NCBI RefSeq assembly: GCF_009906955.1
Contig: NZ_CP047656.1
Location: forward strand, 372,001-436,000
Length of the DNA: 64,000 bases
Source: Paraglaciecola mesophila
Lineage (GTDB): Bacteria; Pseudomonadota; Gammaproteobacteria; Enterobacterales; Alteromonadaceae
Direction: 5' to 3'
The translations under genes and the position numbers were made by a program. This document shows, in pieces, positions 27,048-37,274 of the stretch; the first letter of the stretch is position 1; each line of letters opens with the position of its first letter. The notes under the pieces are model-generated. The model worked only from the letters and a program-made list of their open reading frames with translations. It was not told the origin of the DNA and did no database searches.

Positions 27048-28424
27048 ATGTCAAACACAGTGAAAACAATTAACCCTACCACTGAAGAGCAAATTAAAGA
27101 ATATGCGCTACTTACCACAAAGGAGGCTAATCAAGCTGTGGATCAGGCTGATGAGGTATTCCAACAGTGGAAGCTCACCAGTAGCGAAGAACGTGCGAAA
27201 TTACTGAACAAAATGGCCGATGTGATAGATGCCAACAAAGATGAACTTGTTAGCCTAATGGTAGATGAAATGGGCAAGGTAAAAGAACAAGGTTATCAAG
27301 AAGTAGAGCTGTGTGCTGCAATCTGCCGCTATAGCGCTGAAAATGGCCCCGATTTACTAGCGGATGAAGAGCGGGAGTACGAACAAGGCAAAGCGATCGT
27401 CAGTTATCGACCAATCGGCGTAGTGCTAGGTATTCAGCCTTGGAACTTCCCTCTTTACCAAGTGATTCGCTACAGTGCATCTAACTTGATGGCGGGTAAT
27501 GTCACTGTGCTAAAACATGCTGCAAACGTGTTTGGTATGGCGGTTAAAATTCAGGAAATGTACGAAGAAGCAGGCTTTCCCAAAGGGGCTTATCAATCGT
27601 TGTTAATTGACGGGGAAGCGGCAAGCGAGTTGATCAAACACCCGAAAGTACGCGGTGTATCCTTTACTGGCAGCGATGGTGTAGGTAAAAAAGTCGGCGC
27701 TAGTGCAGCTGAAAACGTTAAAATATCGGTACTCGAACTGGGTAGTAACGATGCCTACGTGGTGCTTGATGATGCAGACATCGATGTTGCTGTTAAAGCA
27801 TGTGTAACAGGGCGCGTAATCAATAACGGTGAAACCTGTGTTTCTGCTAAACGTTTCATCGTAACAGAGAAGAACTATGAAGCGTTTAAAACCGCATTCG
27901 TAAAAGGCATGCAGGCCCTCAAAATGGATGACCCAAATATCGAGGGAACAGACATAGGTCCCATGGCGCGTGAAGACTTGCGTGACAAGCTACATGACCA
28001 AGTGGAAGAATCACTCAAAGCGGGAGCAACGTGCTTGATCGGTGGTGAAATTCCAGATCGCAAAGGTTATTTTTACCCAGCAACTGTGCTTGAGAATGTC
28101 GGTGCTGGCTCGCCAGCTTACGATGACGAGTTGTTTGGCCCAGTGGCATCACTCATTAAAGCCAAAGATGATGAAGATGCAATGCGTATCGCCAACGATT
28201 CACGCTACGGCCTTGGTGGCGGTATTTTCAGCAAGAACGAAGATAAAGCCATTGAGCTTGCCCGAGACGTATTTGATACGGGTATGGTCAATATCAATGG
28301 GTATGGTTTGGCGCATCCTAATTTGCCATTTGGTGGTGTAAAAGAAAGTGGTTATGGCCGAGAACATGGCGGCTTTGGTATCAAAGAATTTGTTAATGTT
28401 AAAGCCATTATGGTGACACAATAA
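27048..28424 (+). CDS. Aldehyde dehydrogenase, NAD-dependent succinate-semialdehyde (Sad/YneI-like) type
   Basis: A 458-residue cytoplasmic enzyme of the ALDH superfamily, oxidising an aldehyde to its acid. The start at ATG 27048 follows AGGAG at 27036-27040 and gives MSNTVKTINPTTEEQIKEYA, matching Sad-type enzymes of about 460 residues. The active site is visible: IQPWNFPLYQ, the Rossmann SFTGSDGVGKKVG, general-base Glu in VLELGSNDAYVV and nucleophile Cys in NNGETCVSAKRF. ELGSND in place of the usual ELGGN is typical of this subgroup. It is a single gene with a strong terminator. Succinate semialdehyde is the likely substrate by family only. Confidence 0.82.
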   Translation: MSNTVKTINPTTEEQIKEYALLTTKEANQAVDQADEVFQQWKLTSSEERAKLLNKMADVIDANKDELVSLMVDEMGKVKEQGYQEVELCAAICRYSAENGPDLLADEEREYEQGKAIVSYRPIGVVLGIQPWNFPLYQVIRYSASNLMAGNVTVLKHAANVFGMAVKIQEMYEEAGFPKGAYQSLLIDGEAASELIKHPKVRGVSFTGSDGVGKKVGASAAENVKISVLELGSNDAYVVLDDADIDVAVKACVTGRVINNGETCVSAKRFIVTEKNYEAFKTAFVKGMQALKMDDPNIEGTDIGPMAREDLRDKLHDQVEESLKAGATCLIGGEIPDRKGYFYPATVLENVGAGSPAYDDELFGPVASLIKAKDDEDAMRIANDSRYGLGGGIFSKNEDKAIELARDVFDTGMVNINGYGLAHPNLPFGGVKESGYGREHGGFGIKEFVNVKAIMVTQ

Positions 28425-28556
28425 CCCCGCGGTTCGCGATAATAGCGCTAGGTAGGCAAGTGAACGTCACCTGCGCCTAGCTCTTGTGCAGCGCTTAGGC
28501 TTTATAAAGCACTTAGCTTTTATAAAGAGATTGACAAGAGACAGTAAAAGCAATGT

Positions 28557-28591
28557 AAAAAGGCAGTCAGATTTTTCTGACTGCCTTTTTT
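28557..28591. terminator. Strong bidirectional intrinsic terminator
   Basis: AAAAAGGCAGTCAG (28557-28570) pairs perfectly over 14 bp with CTGACTGCCTTTTT (28577-28590) around a 6-base loop. It sits between the convergent dehydrogenase and aminopeptidase genes. Confidence 0.92.
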
Positions 28592-28633
28592 GTTTTCTGC
28601 TCGCCAATACAATATGTGATTAGGCGAACTGCA

Positions 28634-31210
28634 TTAAAAGTAAGCGGTAGCCCCTTGAAGGTATTGGTTAAACGCCCCCTGATTAGCTTGTTTTAACTTG
28701 GCACATTGCTTTGACTCATCTTGCGCCACGTCATAGCTTCGGGCCATGCCATCGTACTTGTCCATGTGCTTTTGATAAAAGCGCTGAGCTAAATCAATGT
28801 TGTGTTCGCTACAGCTAGATGACACATATTCAGGCATACGCGCCACATGATAGGCCGGCATTTTAGCAGTTACTTTTTCCATGTTTTCATCCAACCATTG
28901 GTACAGTACATCCTGATCTTCTCTGGCTTGACTGGCTGTGGCAATAAACCCCAGTACGTTGGCAGGGCTCACCGCTTCATTTAGGGTCATATCAAGTACT
29001 TTGCGCACCGTCACTGCCTCGGGGAACAACATACCAAAGCGGATGGTGCTCTGGGTGTTAGCATCATTAGTGGCAAAATACGCCGCCTGATACTTGTCAA
29101 ACCACCGCTTGTCGTCATTAACCGCTAGGCTGCGCATGGCATTTCCGGCAATCGCTCGGCCTGTACTTGTACCGTCTTGTAGGAATTTTTCGGTGATGCG
29201 TTTGCTCTGTGCAATGACGTCTTCGTTTTGCGTGTAACGGCTAAGAAGGCCAAATACTGCATTACGCAGGCGACTTTTATCGTTGCTGTCACCTTTGCTT
29301 TCCACTGTGCCTAAGCGTGCAAACCAATGACTCAATTTGCTGTTTAAGAATTGCGCAAATAAGGCCTTATTGTTGTTATCAACCAAATAGGTAAGGTCGT
29401 TCAGCGATGCCACCACAGAGCGAGCAACGACGGGGTCGTTGTCTTTCGCAAGGGCATCAAGCACCGCCATATGCTGATCTAGGCTGATTTTATCTGCATT
29501 GAGCAGTGCATCTGAATTATACAGCAGGGATTTTTTCTCTCTGGCGTTTAGCGCTTGCGTGTCTTTGAGTAGGGCATGCAACTGCGATGCTGGGATCTGC
29601 CAACGCATGTAACCCATCGCATTGTCGTTAGGGTAAATCCACTGGGCTTCGGCCAACTCGGGTAGATTCGTTTTGGCTTTATCTAAAAACACGCGTGTGT
29701 GAGTGATTTTGCCGTTTTTCTTGTAGGTAATTGCAAGGGGCACAATCCAGGTCTGTGGGCTAACGTCGGCGCCAGCCAAATGGTAACGGCTTTGGCTCAC
29801 ATCGCCGTTTTTAGCAAAGCTAACTAGAGGGTAGGCCGGTTGTTCTAAATAGGTTTTCATTAACGCAGGCACGTCAAAATCTGCGACCGTTGAGAGTACT
29901 TCCCACAAGTCATCTGCTTGTGCATTACCCCAAGCGTGTTTTTTCATGTAGCTTTGCACGCCTTTTTGAAACGGCACTTCGCCCACTAGTCCTTCGATCA
30001 TTTGCAACACGGACTCACCCTTGCTGTAATTAAGGCCTAGTCCATCCATGACGTCGGTTTGACTGCGCACTTCTTTTTTAACTGCACGTGTTGTCGGGCT
30101 AGCATCGGCGCCAAACGCTCCTTCTTGCACCAGTTGTGCTTGGGTGTTCTGCTCAGGGTAAAGGGCCATGGTTATTTTGCTTTCCATCCATGATGCGAAC
30201 GCTTCGTTTAACCACAAATCGTCCCACCAGGCCATAGTGACAAGATTGCCATACCACATGTGTGCGAGCTCATGGGCGATCGTTTTGGTTGGCCCGCTTT
30301 GCTCCGTTAAACGAGGCTCATCATCAAGTAATAACAAGCTACTGCGATAGGTGACTAAGCCGGCGTTTTCCATTGCACCATGGGTAAAGTTAGGCACGGC
30401 GATAAAGTCGAGTTTTTCGTAGGGGTAGGGTGTGCCAAAGTAATCTTCTAGGGCGTCAAGAATTTTCGGGGTTTGCGCCACAGCAAATTTTGTACGATGG
30501 GCTTGGCCTTTGGGAGTGTAAATTCTGCCGGGCACGGATAATCCCGTGATTTCAGCTGAATCCATTTCGCCCACGGCAAACGCCACTAAGTAGCTCGGCA
30601 TGGGTTTGGTCTTTTTAAATACCACGGTTTGCCAGCCGTCAGCTTGGGTTGTTGATTCCACTGGGGTGTTGGAAACAACCGTATTAACCACGGGAGAAGT
30701 GATCGTCATTTGATAGGGTATCTTATAACTTGGCTCATCAAACCCTGGGAATGCGCGGCGAGCATGCATGTCTTCAAACTGGGTGAAAATGTAGTTTTTG
30801 CCCTCAAACGCAGATAAATACATACCATCTGAGGTGATATTCACCTTGCCGGTAAATTGCATATGCAATTGATAGGTTTTAGCTGGAAGTATCTCTTGAG
30901 CCTTACCTTGCTGAATATCATAGGCTTGGCTTTCTACCGTAAGTGGGATTTGACGCGCGCCGTCGATTAGCTCGGCCTTAAATACATCCAGATCCCGTTG
31001 ATAGAAGCGCACGGTGTCTGTGGCTTTTTCTATGTGTATCGTGATTGTTGTTTCGCCGCTAAACGTCTCTTGATTTGGATCTATCCTCAGCGCAATTTGT
31101 TGAAAACTCGGTGTTACGTTATTGCCTAGGCGATAGGCCTCTTCGCTTGCAAACGCCTGTGTCATTAAAAACACGCTAAAGGCGGCTAGGCATCGTTGCA
31201 TGAAAGTCAT
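28634..31210 (-). CDS. Exported M1-family zinc aminopeptidase
   Basis: An 858-residue metallopeptidase that removes N-terminal residues from peptides. A signal peptide (MTFMQRCLAAFSVFLMTQAFA) sends it to the periplasm. The exopeptidase motif GAMEN is at residues 278-282, the zinc site HELAH at 313-317, and the third ligand Glu336 in WLNEAFASW. The C-terminal half is the usual helical ERAP1-like domain. It resembles bacterial relatives of eukaryotic aminopeptidase N rather than the cytosolic E. coli PepN. It is a single gene with a terminator shared with the convergent dehydrogenase. Confidence 0.93.
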   Translation of the reverse strand: MTFMQRCLAAFSVFLMTQAFASEEAYRLGNNVTPSFQQIALRIDPNQETFSGETTITIHIEKATDTVRFYQRDLDVFKAELIDGARQIPLTVESQAYDIQQGKAQEILPAKTYQLHMQFTGKVNITSDGMYLSAFEGKNYIFTQFEDMHARRAFPGFDEPSYKIPYQMTITSPVVNTVVSNTPVESTTQADGWQTVVFKKTKPMPSYLVAFAVGEMDSAEITGLSVPGRIYTPKGQAHRTKFAVAQTPKILDALEDYFGTPYPYEKLDFIAVPNFTHGAMENAGLVTYRSSLLLLDDEPRLTEQSGPTKTIAHELAHMWYGNLVTMAWWDDLWLNEAFASWMESKITMALYPEQNTQAQLVQEGAFGADASPTTRAVKKEVRSQTDVMDGLGLNYSKGESVLQMIEGLVGEVPFQKGVQSYMKKHAWGNAQADDLWEVLSTVADFDVPALMKTYLEQPAYPLVSFAKNGDVSQSRYHLAGADVSPQTWIVPLAITYKKNGKITHTRVFLDKAKTNLPELAEAQWIYPNDNAMGYMRWQIPASQLHALLKDTQALNAREKKSLLYNSDALLNADKISLDQHMAVLDALAKDNDPVVARSVVASLNDLTYLVDNNNKALFAQFLNSKLSHWFARLGTVESKGDSNDKSRLRNAVFGLLSRYTQNEDVIAQSKRITEKFLQDGTSTGRAIAGNAMRSLAVNDDKRWFDKYQAAYFATNDANTQSTIRFGMLFPEAVTVRKVLDMTLNEAVSPANVLGFIATASQAREDQDVLYQWLDENMEKVTAKMPAYHVARMPEYVSSSCSEHNIDLAQRFYQKHMDKYDGMARSYDVAQDESKQCAKLKQANQGAFNQYLQGATAYF

Positions 31211-31382
31211 ATTAAGTCCCTGTTATTGATTGATTTTTACGCAATGCATCAGTCTCTGGGCGATACGCCCGCTTGATGTATCCGTTTGCGGTGCAGATTA
31301 GGTTAAATGGCTAGAATTGCAACGATCAAAAAGTTAACACTTGTTTCAACAAATACAGAACTGAATAAGGTGGTCAGAAACG

Positions 31383-31407
31383 AAAAAAGGCTCATAGAGC
31401 CTTTTTT
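31383..31407. terminator. Bidirectional intrinsic terminator
   Basis: AAAAAAGGCTC, loop ATA, GAGCCTTTTTT is a perfect 11-bp stem. It lies 30 bp after the acyl-CoA ligase stop (minus strand) and ends that operon. Confidence 0.9.
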
Positions 31408-31437
31408 ACAGTAGGGTTACGCGTACTTTATGTGCTG

Positions 31438-33087
31438 CTATCCCGCTTCTGGAAATTCGTAATCTTCAAAGGTTTTACGCAGCGCTAGCTTGTTTAATTT
31501 ACCTGTGGCGGTGTGGGGCAGTTCGTCCACAAAAACCACGTCATCAGGCAGTGACCATTTGTGTAGCTTGTCTGTTAAGAAACTCAATATTTCAGCGCTC
31601 GTCACTTGCATATCGTCTTTGCGTACAGCCACAAGCAGGGGGCGTTCAGTCCATTTAGGATGGTACCGACCAATTGCAGCGGCTTCAGCAATAGCGGGGT
31701 GACTCACTGCAGCATTTTCAATGTCGATAGAGCTCACCCACTCGCCGCCTGATTTAATGACGTCTTTGGTACGATCGGTAATTTGCATATAACCGTCTGG
31801 ATTAATCGTTGCTACATCGCCTGTATCAAACCAGCCTTTGTCATCTACAGGGCAGCCTTCTTCACCTGGGGTTTGCGACATTCCGTAGTAACCACTGATG
31901 ACCCACGGCCCGCGTACTTTCAAGGCGCCAAATGCTACGCCATCCCAAGGTAACTCGTTGTTATCTTCATCGACGATGCGCATTTCTATGCCAAACACAC
32001 CACGACCTTGCATGGTTTGTAAATCGGTGATTTGCTCGTCTGTGTAGGCTTCCATACCGGGTTGTAAACCAAAAATTGTGCCTAGTGGGCTGGTTTCTGT
32101 CATGCCCCAACCTTGGTATACCATAGTGTTATGCTGCTGTTTAAAGCGTTCGATTATTGTTCGTGGGCATGCAGCACCACCCACAGTGACACGACTTAGT
32201 GAAGGGATTTTTTTACCGCTTTTATCTAAATAATCAAGCAGCGCTAACCAGATTGTTGGCACCCCAGAGCTGAAGCTTACATTCTCACTCTCAATCAAGT
32301 TTTGTAAGGTTTCACCGTCGCCCATCTTCGGTCCAGGCATGACTAATTTAGTGCCTGTCATTACGGTACCAAAGGGTAATCCCCAAGCATTAACATGAAA
32401 CATCGGAACGATAGGCAGACAGGTTTCTCTGCCGGATGAATTGGTCACATCGGGTAGGGCGCCCGCATAGGCATGTAACATGGTTGAGCGGTGGCTGTAT
32501 ACTACTCCTTTAGGATTTCCCGTCGTACCTGAGGTGTAACACATACCGCTGGCGGTATTTTCATCAAATTCAGGCCATTCAAACTCAGTCGATTTATCTG
32601 CTATAAGTTCTTCATAGCAGAGCACGTTTTGAAGTTTGGTTTGTGGCATATTCGCTTTATTGGTCAATACGATGAAGGTTTCAACGTTTGGTAAATGCGC
32701 TGCTAGTGCTTCAATTAATGGCATGACCAGAACATCAACAAATATAAACCTGTCTTCGGCATGATTGATAATGTAATTAACTTGCTCAGGGAATAATTTG
32801 GGGTTGATGGTATGGCACACCATGCCGCTACCTGAAATGGCATAGTAAAGTTCAAGGTGGCGGTAATCGTTCCACGCTAACGTGCCAATACGGTCACCAA
32901 ACTTGGCACCTAATGCATCAAGGGCGTTAGCGAGTTGGCGAGTACGTACGGCGAAGTCTTTATAGGTGTAACGGTGGCGAGGGTTATCTGCAGTAACCGA
33001 TACGATTTCACGGTTCGGGTAGTTCTTCTCCGCATGTTTCAAAATATTTGAAATCATCAATTGTGAATTCATCATTAACGCTTGCAT
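31438..33087 (-). CDS. Medium/long-chain fatty acid--CoA ligase (AMP-forming)
   Basis: A 549-residue member of the ANL superfamily. It activates a carboxylic acid with ATP and CoA through an acyl-adenylate. The P-loop motif is YTSGTTGNPKGVVYSHRS, with further core motifs VPMFHVNAWG, YQGWGMTETSP, GWFDTGDVATINPDGY and the hinge DRTKDVIKSGGEW. The catalytic Lys of the C-terminal domain lies in TATGKLNKLALRK. It resembles AlkK-type medium-chain ligases. The start at 33087 has AAGGAA upstream. It is third in a minus-strand unit after the dehalogenase and SDR genes, and would feed the divergent beta-oxidation genes. Confidence 0.88.
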   Translation of the reverse strand: MQALMMNSQLMISNILKHAEKNYPNREIVSVTADNPRHRYTYKDFAVRTRQLANALDALGAKFGDRIGTLAWNDYRHLELYYAISGSGMVCHTINPKLFPEQVNYIINHAEDRFIFVDVLVMPLIEALAAHLPNVETFIVLTNKANMPQTKLQNVLCYEELIADKSTEFEWPEFDENTASGMCYTSGTTGNPKGVVYSHRSTMLHAYAGALPDVTNSSGRETCLPIVPMFHVNAWGLPFGTVMTGTKLVMPGPKMGDGETLQNLIESENVSFSSGVPTIWLALLDYLDKSGKKIPSLSRVTVGGAACPRTIIERFKQQHNTMVYQGWGMTETSPLGTIFGLQPGMEAYTDEQITDLQTMQGRGVFGIEMRIVDEDNNELPWDGVAFGALKVRGPWVISGYYGMSQTPGEEGCPVDDKGWFDTGDVATINPDGYMQITDRTKDVIKSGGEWVSSIDIENAAVSHPAIAEAAAIGRYHPKWTERPLLVAVRKDDMQVTSAEILSFLTDKLHKWSLPDDVVFVDELPHTATGKLNKLALRKTFEDYEFPEAG

Positions 33088-33165
33088 TTACAGTTCCTTA
33101 TTCACGTCAAAGGGCAATTAGATTGCCCCTTTAAAATCAGTATTTAACAGCCAAATTTATCGCTA

Positions 33166-33933
33166 CTACCAAGCGGTCACGCCACCATCTAGGGCGATTG
33201 ATTGCCCTGTCATATAGGTATTGCCCGGCGACAGCACTAATAGCATAGCGTTGACAATTTCTTGTGGTGTCGCAAGACGCTTCATCGGGCAACCGACTGC
33301 GAGTTGATTAATGCCTTCTTCTGAAATTTGCCCATCGATATTCAAAATATTGGTAGGGGTATAAAATGGGCAAATTGAATTGGCGCGAATACCTTTTCGT
33401 GCATATTCAATGGCCGCAGTTTTGGTTAAACCAATAACTGCGTGTTTCGCCGCTGAATACGCCGCGCCTTTTGGGGCACCGCCTAAACCGGCAAGAGAAC
33501 TCACATTCAAAATATGACCGCTACCCTGTTTAAGCATGACTTCAATTTGGTACTTCATGCCGAACATCACCCCTTTAACGTTCACGTCCATTTGTTTGTC
33601 CATGGTGGCTTCGTCAAGGGTATGCATGGGGGCCATACTGTGGGCGATACCCGCATTATTGACCCCTATGTCGACTCGGCCAAACTTATCCATAGCGCTA
33701 TCGACCATGGCTTTGCAATCACCTTCTTTGGATACGTCACAGTGTTGGGCAACAATATTGCTCGAAAATTCACTTAGGCTTTCCACTGTTTCGGCAAGGC
33801 CTTTAGGGTCGATGTCGCTTATCACCAACTTACAACCACGTTCAGCTAAGCCCTTTGACAATAAACGACCGAAGCCACTGCCTGCACCGGTAATTAATGC
33901 CACTTGACCGCTAAAATCTAATAATGAATCCAT
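33166..33933 (-). CDS. Short-chain dehydrogenase/reductase
   Basis: A 255-residue classical SDR that oxidises or reduces alcohols and ketones with NAD(P)(H). It has the cofactor motif TGAGSGFG near the N-terminus, NNAGIA, the catalytic Ser in LNVSSLAGLGGAP, and YSAAKHAV with the catalytic Tyr and Lys. The C-terminus MTGQSIALDGGVTAW is standard. An Asp after the second strand (VISDID) suggests NAD(H) preference. It lies 14 bp after the dehalogenase stop and 78 bp before the ligase gene, so it probably handles an alcohol or hydroxyacyl intermediate of the same pathway. The substrate is not identifiable. Confidence 0.85.
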   Translation of the reverse strand: MDSLLDFSGQVALITGAGSGFGRLLSKGLAERGCKLVISDIDPKGLAETVESLSEFSSNIVAQHCDVSKEGDCKAMVDSAMDKFGRVDIGVNNAGIAHSMAPMHTLDEATMDKQMDVNVKGVMFGMKYQIEVMLKQGSGHILNVSSLAGLGGAPKGAAYSAAKHAVIGLTKTAAIEYARKGIRANSICPFYTPTNILNIDGQISEEGINQLAVGCPMKRLATPQEIVNAMLLVLSPGNTYMTGQSIALDGGVTAW

Positions 33934-33947
33934 GTTGATACTCGCTT

Positions 33948-34871
33948 TTAATTTGTTGAAATTGGGTTGTCGTTGATAAATTGCAGTAGCACTTGTGCCA
34001 ACTGCTGTGGTTGATCTTCTTGTAAAAAATGCCCGCCATTGGTGATGGTGGTATGTGATTGACCTTGTGTACCCGGGATAAGCTTTTGCATAATTTTGTC
34101 GCCCCCTGCGGTAACCGGGTCGCTATCGCTAAAGGCAGTGATAAAGGGCTTTGTGAAACGTTTTAAGACTTCCCATGCAGCGCGATTGTTTTCGGTTTGC
34201 GGGTCGTCGGTGGTAATGGGTACCAGCAGAGGAAACTGGCGTACACCGGCTTTATGTTCTTCGCTGGGGTAGGGGGCGTTATATCCTTCAAGTACGCTCG
34301 GTGCCAGTTCAGTGACCGTGGCGCCTTTAATAATGCCCGCGACGGGAAATTCTGCTACCTCTTGTGAAAACGTACGCCATTTCATAAATGCGTCTCCAGG
34401 AGCGTGATCGCCTGTGGGGAGCATGGTATTGGCAGCGAGAACGCGTGCAAATTTATCTGGATGTTCTGCCACTAATCGCAACCCGAGCAGGCCGCCCCAG
34501 TCTTGACAGACTAAGGTAATGTTTTCTAACGATAGCTGACTGAGTATGTTGCGTAGCCAATCCAGATGCCGTTGATAGGTATAGTCACTGCGCTGGGCTG
34601 GTTTGTCTGAGCGACCAAAACCAATAAGATCAGGCACGATAACCCGATATCCTTTATCTGTAATTGACCTAATCATATTTCGATACAAAAAGCTCCATGA
34701 CGGCTCACCATGCAGCAGAAGTACGACTTCACCGTCTTTATTGCCTTCATCAAGGTAATGCATGCGCATTTCACCACCGTCAAAATCATCAACAAAGAGG
34801 TAATTGGGCTTGAAAGGATAAGCGGTTAATCCTTCAAAGCATGCATCTGGGGTACGTAAATACTGCATCAA
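33948..34871 (-). CDS. Haloalkane dehalogenase, DhlA-like subfamily I
   Basis: A 307-residue alpha/beta hydrolase that replaces a carbon-bound halogen with hydroxyl. The oxyanion motif HGEPSWSFLYR starts at His54. Nucleophile D124 and halide-binding W125 sit in VCQDWGG, the same numbers as in Xanthobacter DhlA. A cap-domain Trp (W165 in FMKWRTF) fits the second halide ligand of subfamily I. The likely acid is D251 in FSDSDPVT and the His is H281 in GGHFLQED. It has no signal peptide. It is the first gene of the leftward dehalogenase-SDR-ligase unit, divergent from beta-oxidation genes. An epoxide hydrolase is less likely, because the HGEP and double-Trp pattern favours a dehalogenase. Confidence 0.85.
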   Translation of the reverse strand: MMQYLRTPDACFEGLTAYPFKPNYLFVDDFDGGEMRMHYLDEGNKDGEVVLLLHGEPSWSFLYRNMIRSITDKGYRVIVPDLIGFGRSDKPAQRSDYTYQRHLDWLRNILSQLSLENITLVCQDWGGLLGLRLVAEHPDKFARVLAANTMLPTGDHAPGDAFMKWRTFSQEVAEFPVAGIIKGATVTELAPSVLEGYNAPYPSEEHKAGVRQFPLLVPITTDDPQTENNRAAWEVLKRFTKPFITAFSDSDPVTAGGDKIMQKLIPGTQGQSHTTITNGGHFLQEDQPQQLAQVLLQFINDNPISTN

Positions 34872-35131
34872 TCATTTCCTCAATGGGCTAAATAATCAGG
34901 TGTAAACACATTGTTAAATTTGTAATCGTGTTATTAGAAAATCATTTGGCCGATCAAATGTCAACTCGCCTAAATTAATGCAGAAGTATGAATTTAATGA
35001 ATAATAATAGGGGGGTTTATTATTTCTGCGTTATTACCTCTAATTATTAATCAATATAAAACCAATAAATTTGGATGATTCCGTGCCCTGTCCTAGTATT
35101 CATTTACTAATTTGTCTGGTAAGAGGTGTTT
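34872..35131. promoter_or_regulatory. Divergent promoter region of the acyl-catabolic cluster
   Basis: This 260-bp AT-rich spacer must drive both units. CATTTG-N6-CAAATG at 34943-34960 is an inverted repeat that could be an operator. AAGAGG at 35121-35126 is the ribosome site of the rightward gene. Confidence 0.45.
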
Positions 35132-37240
35132 ATGAGTGAAGCAGTGATAGCTGAAGTACAAGGAAATGTCGCGGTTTTGTATATGCAAAGCCCACCTGTT
35201 AACGCGTTATCTAAATCCGTTCGCGTAGGTTTAATTGAAAACATTAATCAAGCACTGGATAACGACAAGGTCGACGCCATTGTTATTTCCTCAAAGCTCG
35301 CCTTATTCTCTGGCGGTGCTGATATCAGCGAGTTTTCGGGCGGTAACCTTGAACCCCATTTGCCCACTGTTCTGGATGTGATTGAAAACGCTCCCAAGCC
35401 AGTTATTGCTGTACTTAATGGCCCTGCATTTGGTGGTGGTCTTGAAGTTGCGCTTTCATGTCATTATCGCGTTACCTTCGCCAGCAACAAGGTTGGCTTA
35501 CCTGAAGTGAATTTAGGTATTTTACCTGGCGCCGGTGGAACTCAGCGTCTCCCTCGCCTAGCCGGTGTGGCAAAAGCACTGGACATGATTGTTTCAGGTC
35601 GTCCTGAAAAAGCCAGCAAGCTTGGTGGTGTATTTGATTTAGTGGTAGAAGACCCAGCGAACTTACTCAGTGAAGGCATGGCGTTTGTACAAGACGTTAT
35701 TGCCAAGGGAGCTAAAGTACGCAAAACATCAGATGTCGAGATAGATAAAGCCAGCGCGCCAGATGAGTTGTTTGCTCAGTATCGTCAAGGCCTGAAAAAG
35801 CAAGCGCGAGGCTTTTTTGCACCAGAGCGCTGTATTCAAGCCGTGGAAGCATCTGTTGCATTGCCATTTGAGCAAGGTTTAGTGCGTGAGGGTGAACTGT
35901 TTATGGAATGTATGGCTTCTAAAGAAGCACGCGCCCAGCAGCATTTCTTTTTTGCCGAAAGAGCCGCAGCACACGTAAGTGATTATGACAAATCTACCCC
36001 TACTCGTGACATTAAAAAGGTCGGTATTATTGGTGCCGGCACCATGGGCGGCGGTATTGCCATGAACTTTGCCAATGCAGGCATTCCTGTCGTGATGCTC
36101 GAGCTTAAGCAAGAAGCATTGGATAAAGGCCTAGCGTTAATTCGTAAAAACTACGAGAACTCAGCGAAAAAAGGCAAGTTAACCCAACAAGCTGTTGAAG
36201 ACAGAATGGCCTTGTTACAGGGCTCTACGGAATATGAAGCCTTAAGTGATGTAGACCTAGTCATTGAAGCCGTATTCGAAAAGATGTCCGTTAAAAAAGA
36301 AGTGTTTGGTGCACTGGACAAAGTGTGTAAGCCAGGTGCCATACTTGCTTCAAATACCTCAACCTTAGATGTAAACGAAATAGCAGCATCGACTTCTCGC
36401 CCAGAAGATGTGATTGGCTTGCACTTCTTTAGCCCTGCTAATGTGATGAAATTGCTAGAAGTGGTTAAAGCGGAAAAAACCTCGCCAGAGGTGATTAAAA
36501 CGTCGATGCAGATGGCCAAGAAAATCAACAAAGTGGCTGTATTGGTTGGCGTATGTTTCGGCTTTGTAGGCAATCGTATGATTGAACCTTACGGCCGAGA
36601 AGCTGCCCGTTTAATGCTTGAAGGCGCCACACCGCAGCAAGTCGACAAAGTCATTTACGACTTTGGTTTGCCTATGGGTCCATTCACTATGGGTGATATG
36701 GCAGGTCTGGATATTGGTTACTACGTACGTGAGTCACGCCGTGAATTTATTGCTCATGACCCTAGTTATTGTGTGGTTTCAGACCGTCTGGTGAAGCAAG
36801 GTCGAGTAGGGCTTAAATCGGGTCGCGGTGCTTATATGTACGAGCCTGGAAACAGAACGCCTATTCCTGATCCTGAAGTGGTACAAATGGCCAAAGAAGA
36901 GGCAGAACGTCTCGGTATCGAACAACGTGATATCTCAGATCAAGAAATTTTAGAGCGTATTATTTTCCCGCTAATCAATGAGGGTGCTTTGATTCTTGAA
37001 GAAGGTATAGCGGCTAAATCAAGCGATATTGATGTTATTTACGTGTATGGCTACGGCTTCCCAGTGTATCGCGGTGGACCAATGCAATACGCAGACGAAA
37101 TTGGCTTGAAAAAAGTTTACGACGCGATGTGCAAATATCGTGATGAACTAGGTGAATACGGTAGTCATTGGTTTGAACCAGCACCGCTATTAAAACAACT
37201 GGCTGAGCAAGGCAAACGCTTTGCTGATTTCAAGCAGTAA
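35132..37240 (+). CDS. Bifunctional enoyl-CoA hydratase/3-hydroxyacyl-CoA dehydrogenase (FadB/FadJ type)
   Basis: A beta-oxidation enzyme of about 702 residues that hydrates enoyl-CoA and oxidises the 3-hydroxyacyl-CoA. The N-terminal crotonase domain has the oxyanion segments [10 protein letters not shown] and [10 protein letters not shown], and the catalytic Glu in [19 protein letters not shown]. The NAD-binding dehydrogenase domain begins [18 protein letters not shown] (about residue 298). It carries [16 protein letters not shown] with the catalytic His and GFVGNRM; the second C-terminal domain follows. I start at ATG 35132, which follows AAGAGG by 5 bp; GTG 35126 lies inside that site. 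It is shorter than FadB (729), as in FadJ-like or peroxisomal-type proteins. The thiolase gene follows after 34 bp. Confidence 0.92.
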   Translation: MSEAVIAEVQGNVAVLYMQSPPVNALSKSVRVGLIENINQALDNDKVDAIVISSKLALFSGGADISEFSGGNLEPHLPTVLDVIENAPKPVIAVLNGPAFGGGLEVALSCHYRVTFASNKVGLPEVNLGILPGAGGTQRLPRLAGVAKALDMIVSGRPEKASKLGGVFDLVVEDPANLLSEGMAFVQDVIAKGAKVRKTSDVEIDKASAPDELFAQYRQGLKKQARGFFAPERCIQAVEASVALPFEQGLVREGELFMECMASKEARAQQHFFFAERAAAHVSDYDKSTPTRDIKKVGIIGAGTMGGGIAMNFANAGIPVVMLELKQEALDKGLALIRKNYENSAKKGKLTQQAVEDRMALLQGSTEYEALSDVDLVIEAVFEKMSVKKEVFGALDKVCKPGAILASNTSTLDVNEIAASTSRPEDVIGLHFFSPANVMKLLEVVKAEKTSPEVIKTSMQMAKKINKVAVLVGVCFGFVGNRMIEPYGREAARLMLEGATPQQVDKVIYDFGLPMGPFTMGDMAGLDIGYYVRESRREFIAHDPSYCVVSDRLVKQGRVGLKSGRGAYMYEPGNRTPIPDPEVVQMAKEEAERLGIEQRDISDQEILERIIFPLINEGALILEEGIAAKSSDIDVIYVYGYGFPVYRGGPMQYADEIGLKKVYDAMCKYRDELGEYGSHWFEPAPLLKQLAEQGKRFADFKQ

Positions 37241-37274
37241 CACCTACTTAACCGATTTAAAAGAGAGAAAAACA

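Noticed and set aside
37221..37274. N-terminal extension of the thiolase
   Set aside because: It overlaps the preceding gene and lacks a ribosome site; the family start [15 protein letters not shown] is at 37275.
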